Shown here one piece after another: positions 1 through 5,793 of a stretch of DNA of 7,512 bases. The notes under the pieces are model-generated. The model saw only the letters and a program-made list of their open reading frames with translations, was not told where the DNA came from and did no database searches. A program made the translations under genes and the position numbers. Positions within the stretch are counted from its first letter, which is position 1. Every line of letters begins with the position of its first letter. This DNA is from Chloroflexota bacterium (GTDB taxonomy: Bacteria > Chloroflexota > Anaerolineae > Anaerolineales > UBA11858): positions 1 through 7,512 of the forward strand of contig DOTA01000042.1 in NCBI GenBank assembly GCA_003513015.1. The letters are read 5' to 3'.

Positions 1-70
1 CGGTCACCCACGAGATGGAAGCCACCTCCATGTCAATGATCAGTGGATTTCCAGCTCCCCAATATATCAT

Positions 71-77
71 AAAGGAG
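71..77 (+). promoter_or_regulatory. ribosome binding site that decides the start of the first gene
   Basis: AAAGGAG lies at 71-77. An ATG at 79 is only one base downstream, too close for normal initiation. The in-frame ATG at 88 has a 10-base spacer, at the long end of the usable range, and still leaves a complete signal peptide. I therefore take 88 as the start. The choice changes the protein only by three N-terminal residues (MKK). Confidence 0.65.
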
Positions 78-87
78 TATGAAGAAG

Positions 88-1524
88 ATGAAACGTTTGA
101 ATTTCGTTCTAATAGTTTTAGTGACTTTGAGCATGTTGCTCTCTGCCTGTGGTACCCCCGCGACGGAAGCCCCCAAGGCAACTGATGCCCCGGCGGCCCC
201 CGCTGCCGCCCAGGGATTGGAAGGCACCCTGAATGTTTGGTCCTTCACCAACGACACTCGCATCGCGGCAGTGGCTTTCATGGAAAAGAATCCCAATGTC
301 AAGATCAACTTCACCATGATTCCGATGACCAATGGTGAATACCAGACCAAAGTCAAGGCGGCTGTTGGCACCGCTGATGCTCCTGACCTGGTGGCTCTCG
401 AAGCCGGTTTTGTGCGCGAGTGGGTGGAAGCGCCTAATCTCTTGGCTGACCTGAATGACCTTTTACCTCTGACCAAGGATCTCCAGTATTATCAGTCCGT
501 TATCGATGCTGCTACTTATGAGGGCGTGACCAAGGCTTATGACTATGAAGCCACCCCGGGGGCCTTCTTCTATCGCCGCAGCATTGCCTCGGAATGCCTG
601 GGCACCGATGACCCGGCCCAGGTGCAGGAAATGGTTGCGGATATGACGAAGTATATGGAAACCGCTGCCAAGATCAAAGCCTGCGGCGCCGGCAACTACT
701 ACATGAGCAGCACCAACGCTGACCTGATGACGCCTTTCCTTTTCAATCGAGCTGATCCCTGGGTTAAGGATGGCAAACTGGTCATCGATCCCATGGTTGT
801 AGATTACATCCATTTTGCCAAACAGATGCGCGATAACGGCTATGAAACCGGCGCCGGTCAGTGGTCTGAAGGCTGGTTTGCGGCCATGAACGACACCCTC
901 AAGGACGCCAACGGCAATCCGATGAAGGTTTTCGGCTACTTCCTGCCTACTTGGGGCCTGCCCTATGTTTTGCAGAATAACGCGAAGTCGCAGGACGGCG
1001 CGAGCGACACCAGTGGTGACTGGGCGATGGCCAGCGGTCCGCTGCCTTATCAATGGGGCGGCACCTGGTTCGGCGTTTTGAACGGCAGCAAGAATGCCGA
1101 ACTTGCCAAAGAATTCATTAAGTACTGCAACCTGAGCGAGGAATTTCAGACCAAGTGGGCCTCCGGTTATTACACCAATGCCAAACTGAAAGAAATTGAC
1201 CCGACCGTTCCCGATGATATGCAAAAACAGGCCGGTGATTTCGTCTCCAGCCAGATCGTGAACGAAAAGATGGCTGCCGACCCCACTGCAGCCTCCGCTT
1301 TTCTCGGTGGACAGAACCCGTATGTCGGTTTCCTGGCTGCTGCCTCGCACATCAGCGCCAAGTTGATGACCGGTTCGGACGATGCCATCCAGCGTGCTCT
1401 CAACGACCCGCGTGATCAGTACCTTAGCGGCAATATAACGGAAGCCGAAATGTGGCAGGCTTTCCTGGACAATGTCTCGGCTGAATTCCCGGACCTGGTT
1501 CTGCCTGAACCTCCGGTGAAGTAA
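88..1524 (+). CDS. ABC transporter sugar-binding lipoprotein (family 1 solute-binding protein)
   Basis: This is the exported substrate-binding component of a carbohydrate ABC importer, 478 residues from the preferred start. Residues 1-21 form a lipoprotein signal: a KR charged start, a hydrophobic stretch and a lipobox LLSAC with the acceptor Cys at 21. A flexible linker rich in Thr, Pro, Ala and Glu follows (about 22-45), and the binding domain begins near residue 47 (TLNVWSF). The run APDLVALEAGFVREW, the aromatic-rich middle, and the later block with GGTWFGVLNGSKNAELAKEFIKY match the general pattern of family 1 (MalE/UgpB-like) proteins, in which tryptophans and tyrosines stack on sugar rings. 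The protein should be anchored outside the cell membrane and deliver sugar to the permeases encoded just downstream. The ligand cannot be read from sequence; the downstream hydrolases suggest an unsaturated uronate-containing oligosaccharide. The family call is strong and the ligand is inferred. Confidence 0.93.
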   Translation: MKRLNFVLIVLVTLSMLLSACGTPATEAPKATDAPAAPAAAQGLEGTLNVWSFTNDTRIAAVAFMEKNPNVKINFTMIPMTNGEYQTKVKAAVGTADAPDLVALEAGFVREWVEAPNLLADLNDLLPLTKDLQYYQSVIDAATYEGVTKAYDYEATPGAFFYRRSIASECLGTDDPAQVQEMVADMTKYMETAAKIKACGAGNYYMSSTNADLMTPFLFNRADPWVKDGKLVIDPMVVDYIHFAKQMRDNGYETGAGQWSEGWFAAMNDTLKDANGNPMKVFGYFLPTWGLPYVLQNNAKSQDGASDTSGDWAMASGPLPYQWGGTWFGVLNGSKNAELAKEFIKYCNLSEEFQTKWASGYYTNAKLKEIDPTVPDDMQKQAGDFVSSQIVNEKMAADPTAASAFLGGQNPYVGFLAAASHISAKLMTGSDDAIQRALNDPRDQYLSGNITEAEMWQAFLDNVSAEFPDLVLPEPPVK

Positions 1525-1547
1525 TACTGTTCTATGAATTGAAAGTT

Positions 1548-1579
1548 GGGGGCAGTGTATGCATGAATACACTGCCCCC
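1548..1579 (+). promoter_or_regulatory. strong intercistronic stem-loop between binding protein and permease genes
   Basis: A perfect 13-base-pair stem is formed by 1548-1560 (GGGGGCAGTGTAT) and 1567-1579 (ATACACTGCCCCC) with a six-base loop, GCATGA. It begins 23 bases after the stop codon of the binding-protein gene. No run of T follows on either strand, so it is not a textbook intrinsic terminator. In sugar ABC operons a stem-loop at this place often protects the 3' end of the binding-protein message, or lets only part of transcription continue, so that binding protein is made in excess over permease. That role is inferred from position and the stem is seen directly. The remaining spacer to 1643 also holds a weaker CCGGT/ACCGG hairpin (1588-1606). 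Confidence 0.7.
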
Positions 1580-1643
1580 CATTCTCTCCGGTATCCTTCC
1601 AACCGGTTATTAAAAAAGTTCGATCATTTGCTTTGGAGGTAGT

Positions 1644-2600
1644 ATGAAAGTTGCCAAGTTCAAGAAAATTTCCCCTGGGTATCTTTTTCTTCTACCATTT
1701 GCATTGGGTTTTCTGGCTTTTGGGATTTATCCGATCATCAATACGTTCGTACTGAGTTTCACGGATACTACCATTATGGGAGGTGATGGCAAATTTATTG
1801 GATTGGCTAACTTTACCCGCTTATTTGCCGATAGGGTATTCCCGAGAGCGGTGGGGAATACCTGGTTGATGTGGATCTTGATCATTATTCCGCAGATCGG
1901 TTTTGCCTTGTTGTTGGCGGCTCTATTCACTAACGCACGCCTCAACATCAAGGCAGTCGGATTGTGGCGGGCAGTCTTTTATTTGCCCAACCTGCTCATG
2001 CCCGCCGCCATTGCGGCTTTGTTTAGCACCCTGTTTGGTTTATATGGGCCAGTGAATCAATTCATGGTCAGAGCCGGTTTTTTGAGTGAAGCCATGCGCT
2101 ATATGGAAGATATTGGCATCACACGCGCACTCGTGATTTTCATTACTTGGTGGATCTGGTTTGGACAAACCATGATCATCGTTATGGCGGGCATGACCTC
2201 TATTCCCCTTCAGTTATATGAAGCCGCTATGGTGGATGGTGCCAATGCCTGGCAAATGTTCACGCGGATCACTTTGCCGCTCTTGAAACCGATTTTGGCC
2301 TTTATTTTCGTTACAGCCATGGTGGGTGGTATGCAGATGTTTGACGTCCCCTTTCTGTTAACGGATGGCAGAGGCTCGCCCCAAAACTCGATCCAAACCA
2401 GCATGATGCTGATGTATATCAAATATAACAGCCCGAAAGGACACATCGGGGCAGCCTCCGCAGTAGGTGTTGTGGTTTTTATCATGACGGCCATTGTTGC
2501 CGTGGGGATCTTCTATTTCCTGGGTGACAGAGAAAAGAATGTTATGAAATCTACCCAGAAGTCTCTCATCAATCAGAAAGCAGAGAGGCCACAATCATGA
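1644..2600 (+). CDS. carbohydrate ABC transporter permease, MalF/UgpA-like
   Basis: This is one of two inner-membrane channel subunits of the importer, 318 residues. Six hydrophobic segments are visible at about 13-37, 72-95, 108-131, 162-183, 213-235 and 268-294. The cytoplasmic EAA loop that docks on the ATPase is at about 193-212 and is canonical: EAAMVDGA, then ITLPLLKP. The N-terminal PGYLFLLPF and LSFTD patterns are typical of the MalF-like subunit of oligosaccharide transporters. The start is supported by GGAGG at 1635-1639, four bases before ATG. Its last four bases overlap the start of the second permease (ATGA), so the two are translationally coupled. The C-terminus has a polar tail after the last membrane segment (about 295-318). 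Family assignment is firm and the substrate is inferred from the neighbours. Confidence 0.95.
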   Translation: MKVAKFKKISPGYLFLLPFALGFLAFGIYPIINTFVLSFTDTTIMGGDGKFIGLANFTRLFADRVFPRAVGNTWLMWILIIIPQIGFALLLAALFTNARLNIKAVGLWRAVFYLPNLLMPAAIAALFSTLFGLYGPVNQFMVRAGFLSEAMRYMEDIGITRALVIFITWWIWFGQTMIIVMAGMTSIPLQLYEAAMVDGANAWQMFTRITLPLLKPILAFIFVTAMVGGMQMFDVPFLLTDGRGSPQNSIQTSMMLMYIKYNSPKGHIGAASAVGVVVFIMTAIVAVGIFYFLGDREKNVMKSTQKSLINQKAERPQS

Positions 2601-3442
2601 TCAGCACATATAAATTGGGTACCTGGATTTCTCGCTTTTTTGTTTACCTTCTGCTGGTCATCTTATTGCTGATCGTTATTGTCCCGGTCTGGCTTCTGTT
2701 AGTCAACGGAACCCGCTCAACCGCTGAGATCAATCAGGGTCTCGCTCTTTTGCCCAGCACGCATATGGCTGAAAACTACAATCTTCTGCTGGCCAAGGGA
2801 TTAAACCTGCCACAAGGCCTAAGAAATAGCCTCTTTCTGGCCGCCAGTTCAACCTTTATCTCTGTCTACTTTGCTTTCGTAACTGCCTATGGGTTGGTGG
2901 TTTACTCTTTCCGGGGGAGAAAACAGATTTCGAACTTTATCGTGGTCTTGACCATGATCCCCATGCAACTGACCATTTTAGGGTTTTATAAGTTCATGGC
3001 CAACCTGGGGTGGACGGATACCTATTACCCGTTACTAATTCCGCTGATCGCCAATGCCGGTGGAACTTTCTTTGCCAGACAATATCTGGAAGCCATGGTG
3101 CTCCATGATTTGATTGATGCGGCCCGTATCGATGGGGCTGGTGAATTGCGCATCTTTCACTCGGTGATGATGCCCCTGGCCGTCCCCGGCATGATCACGC
3201 TGGGTATTTTTTCATTCGTTGGTTCCTGGAATAATTTTTTCACCCCCTTCATTATCCTTTCAACCCGCTCGAAATTCACTTTACCCATGCTGGTTCAACT
3301 CATGCGTGGAGATGCCTATCGAACTGAATATGGCGCCATCTATTTAGGCCTGGGGCTGTCCCTTATTCCAATCATTCTCGTTTATATCTTTGCTTCGCGC
3401 TATATCATCAGCGGCATCGCCATGGGCGCGATTAAAGAATAA
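2597..3442 (+). CDS. carbohydrate ABC transporter permease, MalG/UgpE-like
   Basis: This is the second channel subunit, 281 residues, pairing with the preceding permease to form the membrane pore. Hydrophobic segments are at about 12-36, 75-103, 112-132, 142-162, 196-220 and 247-268. The EAA loop is at about 172-197: DAARIDGAGELRIF followed by MPLAVPG, a variant in which Asp replaces the first Glu, common in MalG-like proteins. The C-terminus ends SGIAMGAIKE, resembling the short conserved tail (G-x-x-GA-(V/I)-K) of this family. Its ATG overlaps the stop of the previous gene by four bases, with AGAGAGG at 2582-2588 as ribosome binding site. No ATPase gene follows, so the transporter probably uses an ATPase encoded elsewhere, possibly a shared MsmX/MalK-type protein. 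That last point is inference. Confidence 0.95.
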   Translation: MISTYKLGTWISRFFVYLLLVILLLIVIVPVWLLLVNGTRSTAEINQGLALLPSTHMAENYNLLLAKGLNLPQGLRNSLFLAASSTFISVYFAFVTAYGLVVYSFRGRKQISNFIVVLTMIPMQLTILGFYKFMANLGWTDTYYPLLIPLIANAGGTFFARQYLEAMVLHDLIDAARIDGAGELRIFHSVMMPLAVPGMITLGIFSFVGSWNNFFTPFIILSTRSKFTLPMLVQLMRGDAYRTEYGAIYLGLGLSLIPIILVYIFASRYIISGIAMGAIKE

Positions 3443-3472
3443 ATATGATTACCTCATGGCAGGTAAAGTTTG

Positions 3473-3502
3473 TTTACAGGCCTGATCTGCGAGCCACATA
3501 AT
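3473..3502 (+). promoter_or_regulatory. possible sigma-70-type promoter ahead of the hydrolase genes
   Basis: TTTACA at 3473-3478 and CATAAT at 3497-3502 each match the vegetative consensus at five of six positions and are separated by 18 bases. Transcription would begin near 3509, before the hairpin at 3531-3555, giving a leader of about 120 bases before the hydrolase start at 3630. Such matches also arise by chance in AT-rich spacers and promoter sequences of the likely host group are not well known to me, so this is only a candidate. Confidence 0.3.
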
Positions 3503-3530
3503 TTTTATGGCATCTCTTTCTCCTTGGCGC

Positions 3531-3555
3531 CCCCCGTCTTACCGCAAGACGGGGG
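3531..3555 (+). terminator. GC-rich hairpin, possible terminator or leader element
   Basis: CCCCCGTCTT (3531-3540) pairs perfectly with AAGACGGGGG (3546-3555) around a five-base loop, ACCGC. This 10-base-pair stem lies 88 bases after the second permease gene. It is not followed at once by a T run; the nearest T-rich stretch is about 18 bases further on (ATTTTT). It could end the transporter transcript inefficiently. If the candidate promoter just upstream is real, it would instead be a structured element in the leader of the hydrolase transcript. A smaller stem, TTACCT/AGGTAA (3449-3466), sits right after the permease stop. Confidence 0.4.
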
Positions 3556-3580
3556 CAGGAGAATGAAATTATATTTTTCG

Positions 3581-3598
3581 TAAACGATATCGCATTTA
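3581..3598. promoter_or_regulatory. imperfect palindrome, possible operator
   Basis: A perfect eight-base palindrome CGATATCG (3585-3592) is flanked by TAAA on the left and TTTA on the right. The right arm is displaced by two extra bases (CA), so the outer symmetry is imperfect. It lies 31 bases before the preferred hydrolase start, where a repressor site would be effective. No regulator gene is in the window and no second copy was seen, so confidence is low. Confidence 0.15.
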
Positions 3599-3619
3599 GA
3601 CACGTGAGCGTGCTTCCAT

Positions 3620-3625
3620 GGAGAG
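3620..3625 (+). promoter_or_regulatory. ribosome binding site that decides the start of the GH105 gene
   Basis: GGAGAG at 3620-3625 stands four bases before the ATG at 3630. It overlaps the alternative in-frame ATG at 3618, which has no comparable site upstream (only CGTGAGCGTGC further away). The start at 3630 is therefore preferred and removes four residues (MERQ). Confidence 0.6.
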
Positions 3626-3629
3626 ACAA

Positions 3630-4589
3630 ATGCTAGAACGAGTCAGCAAGACATTGCTAACCATGCAAAGATATTCATGGGAACAAGGGGTGGCAGCGCA
3701 GGCGTTCCTGGAACTGGGTAAAACCGATCTTGCCATTCTGTTGGTGCGAGATGCGGTTCAACGGCAGGGATCGGATGGCCGGTTGGCCTTGATGCGTACT
3801 GGCGAGGGGGTCACTGACCCGGCTGCAAATGGAGAAGCCTTATCCGTGGCGGTAAACGCCACCAAAGAACCAACCTTGCAAAGCGCATTGGATGCCATGC
3901 TGAATTACTTGTTGAAAGCTGCACCGCGTGCTGCTGATGGAACGCTTTTTCATCTGGTGGATGCCAAAGAAATTTGGATCGATTCTATGTACATGGCACC
4001 TCCGTTTCTGGCAGTCGTCGGTCAATTCGATGAAACCTTGAAACAAATCCAAGGGCTGAAAAAGCGTCTTTGGAACCCGGAGAAAAAATTGTACTCCCAC
4101 ATGTGGAATGAAGAGCGCCAGACATTCAAACGGGCAGCCTGCTGGGGCGTTGGGAATGGCTGGGCAGCTGCCGGGATCACCCGCGTCATCCGCACCTTGC
4201 CGGAATCCATGCTCAGCGAAAAGCAGGAACTCGCAGTTCACCTGAAGGAACTGCTAGATGGGTGTCTGGCTTACCAGCGTCAGGATGGCCTGTTCCATGA
4301 TGTGCTTGACCAACCCGAAACTTTTATCGAAACCAATGTGGCACAAATGCTGGCCTATTCCATCTATCGCGGCATTCGCGGTGGGTGGTTACCTGCAACC
4401 TACAGGGAAAAGGCAGATCAAATGCGCGCCGCGGCTCACCAAAAGGTAGATGCATCCGGTTACGTGCAAGGAGTTTGCGGAGCGCCGATCTTTGACCGGG
4501 CGGGCACAGCCCCAGAAGGACAAGCTTTTTTTATGCTGATGGAAGCTGCCTGGGAAGATTACCGGCCTGCCTCCCGAAAGGAAATTTAG
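3630..4589 (+). CDS. unsaturated rhamnogalacturonyl/uronyl hydrolase, GH105-like (YteR/RmrU-type six-hairpin glycosidase)
   Basis: The protein (319 residues) belongs to the GH88/GH105 six-hairpin group (Pfam Glyco_hydro_88). These enzymes hydrate the C4-C5 double bond of a terminal unsaturated uronic acid and so release it from an oligosaccharide. Numbering from the upstream ATG at 3618, visible family features are YSWEQGV near 19-25, IWIDSMYMAPPFLA near 119-132 with Asp122 as the expected acid/base, LYSHMW near 158-163 with His161, CWGVGNGWA near 175-183, ETNVAQMLAYSIYRGI near 238-253, and GTAPEGQAFF near 296-305. It is shorter than YteR (about 370) but has both ends of the fold. The position after His-x-Trp is Asn where I remember Asp being common. 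There is no signal peptide, so it is cytoplasmic. It precedes the next gene by one base. Substrate could be pectic, ulvan-like or another uronate oligosaccharide. Confidence 0.88.
   Translation: MLERVSKTLLTMQRYSWEQGVAAQAFLELGKTDLAILLVRDAVQRQGSDGRLALMRTGEGVTDPAANGEALSVAVNATKEPTLQSALDAMLNYLLKAAPRAADGTLFHLVDAKEIWIDSMYMAPPFLAVVGQFDETLKQIQGLKKRLWNPEKKLYSHMWNEERQTFKRAACWGVGNGWAAAGITRVIRTLPESMLSEKQELAVHLKELLDGCLAYQRQDGLFHDVLDQPETFIETNVAQMLAYSIYRGIRGGWLPATYREKADQMRAAAHQKVDASGYVQGVCGAPIFDRAGTAPEGQAFFMLMEAAWEDYRPASRKEI
4577..4582 (+). promoter_or_regulatory. ribosome binding site fixing the start of the signal-less binding protein
   Basis: AAAGGA at 4577-4582 is eight bases before ATG 4591, inside the last codons of the GH105 gene. 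Upstream in the same frame a TGA at 4537-4539 closes the reading frame, and the 17 codons between contain no hydrophobic stretch and no ATG. The N-terminus of the downstream protein is therefore well fixed, and a missed signal peptide is unlikely. Confidence 0.7.
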
Positions 4590-4590
4590 C

Positions 4591-5772
4591 ATGTCACCTT
4601 TGAAGTTTTCCGTCTGTGGATCAGAGAGAGAAGCCACGCTAATGCGAACTTTTCTCGAACCCTACAATACCTTGCGCCCTCCAAAAGAGCGGGTTGAGGT
4701 TACCAACATTCCATGGGAAGAAGATAAAGAAACATTCACCCAAATGGCTCTTTACAATCGTGGGGATGGTATTGCTGAAGTGGGTGCGCCGATAGTCAGT
4801 GATTTAATAGCGATGAACGCTCTCCGGCCTTTTAGCGAAGTAGAACTTGCCTCGCTGGGTGGAACAGCAGCTTTTTCTAAAATCGCCTGGGAAAATGCAA
4901 ATCGCGTTGTCGATGGCCAGGTCTGGGCGATCCCGTGGTTGGTGGATCCGCGTGGTCTTTTGTACTGGCGTGATATGCTGGCAGAAGCCGGGGTGGACGA
5001 GCAGAAAGCCTTTCAGAGCGCTGAAAACCTTGAGGCAGCTCTCATACGGCTGCAAAAATCGGGTTATCCTTCCCCCATGAGCCTCCACATTGGGAACACC
5101 TTCGTCACCGGGCAGGCCTCCTGCAGTTGGGTTTGGGGTGCCGGTGGTGAGTTTTTTTCGCCGGATGGCAAACAAGCGTATGTCACCCAGCCTGCCTTTC
5201 TGGAAGGATTGCAATCCTATTTTCGGTTAGCGCCCTATCTCGTGCCAGAAAACCAGTCCAGCGGTCTTGATTTCTTCATGAATCGCCAGTGCGCCATCGC
5301 TTATGGGAGTATGTGGGCGCTCAGCGAGATGATTTCAACCCCTGATCACCCCTTACGCTCGCAGTTGGGTATGGCGGTCTCTCCTGGGCCGGTATATGCC
5401 GGTGGTTCCAGCTTGGTGATCTGGAAAAACACACATAACGAGCAAGAGGCCGTGCAGCTTATTCGTCACCTTACCAGTCGCGAGGCCCAGGCCAGCTATC
5501 CGTTACAGATTGAACACTTACCCGCCCGGCAAGAAATCCTTGATCAGCCGCCTTTTTCCACTGACCCGGTCTTGAGCGGTTTTGTGCGTCTGGCTAACGG
5601 GGGACGGCCTTTCCCCACCATTAAACTGGGGGGCCTGCTCCAAACTCTGTATTGCACTTCGATCGGCCGGATCTGGATGCGTGTTACCAATGAGCCCGAA
5701 ATGGATTTGAAAGCCACCCTTCAAAACGAGATGGCCTTGCTCTCCCGCCGCATTCAAACTTGGCTCGACTGA
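4591..5772 (+). CDS. family 1 solute-binding-protein homologue without signal peptide (putative cytoplasmic sugar-binding protein)
   Basis: The 393 residues match the mature part of a family 1 sugar-binding protein throughout. The first strand is LKFSVCGSEREATLMRTFL (4-22), followed by VEVTNIPWEEDKETF (35-49), GDGIAEVGAPIVSDLIAMNALRPF (58-81), the ligand-side VWAIPWLVDPRGLLYWRDMLAEAGVD (111-136), a WVWGAGGEFFSPDGK stretch (180-194), GGSSLVIWKN (271-280), and HLTSREAQ to LPARQEIL (293-317). The length equals a normal mature binding domain. What is absent is any signal peptide or lipobox: translation starts at the first strand. It shares an operon with two cytoplasmic hydrolases, one base after the first and 21 bases before the second. 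It may bind the imported oligosaccharide or its product in the cytoplasm, as sensor, carrier or regulatory partner; this is inference. Alternatives are a paralogue that lost export or use of a non-classical route. Confidence 0.85.
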   Translation: MSPLKFSVCGSEREATLMRTFLEPYNTLRPPKERVEVTNIPWEEDKETFTQMALYNRGDGIAEVGAPIVSDLIAMNALRPFSEVELASLGGTAAFSKIAWENANRVVDGQVWAIPWLVDPRGLLYWRDMLAEAGVDEQKAFQSAENLEAALIRLQKSGYPSPMSLHIGNTFVTGQASCSWVWGAGGEFFSPDGKQAYVTQPAFLEGLQSYFRLAPYLVPENQSSGLDFFMNRQCAIAYGSMWALSEMISTPDHPLRSQLGMAVSPGPVYAGGSSLVIWKNTHNEQEAVQLIRHLTSREAQASYPLQIEHLPARQEILDQPPFSTDPVLSGFVRLANGGRPFPTIKLGGLLQTLYCTSIGRIWMRVTNEPEMDLKATLQNEMALLSRRIQTWLD

Positions 5773-5793
5773 AACCGCCTAGAAAGAAACCTG

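Noticed and set aside
1..70. A minus-strand frame starting at 70 and running off the left edge (MIYWGAGNPLIIDMEV...), as a possible divergent gene.
   Set aside because: The reading is short, has no ribosome binding site before its ATG and no recognisable domain. It remains unresolved without sequence to the left.
2..82. An open + strand frame ending in TGA at 80-82, overlapping the ATG at 79, as if an upstream gene ended there.
   Set aside because: Only 26 codons are visible, they show no family pattern, and the overlapping ATG is not the preferred start. It could be a real gene end, but the window does not allow a decision.
463..1602. A 379-codon open frame on the minus strand across the binding-protein gene.
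   Set aside because: It is antisense to a well-supported lipoprotein gene, shows no recognisable domain, and runs through the stem-loop region; it is a mirror of codon bias on the other strand.
1588..1606. CCGGT/ACCGG hairpin and the palindrome AACCGGTT (1601-1608) before the first permease, considered as an operator.
   Set aside because: The stem is only five base pairs with a nine-base loop, and no second copy was seen elsewhere in the window.
4258..4449. Small + strand open frame inside the GH105 gene.
   Set aside because: It is a shadow of the conserved GH105 reading frame, with no ribosome binding site of its own.
4847..5080. Small + strand open frame inside the signal-less binding-protein gene.
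   Set aside because: It is out of frame with a gene whose family match is continuous, and its product resembles nothing known.
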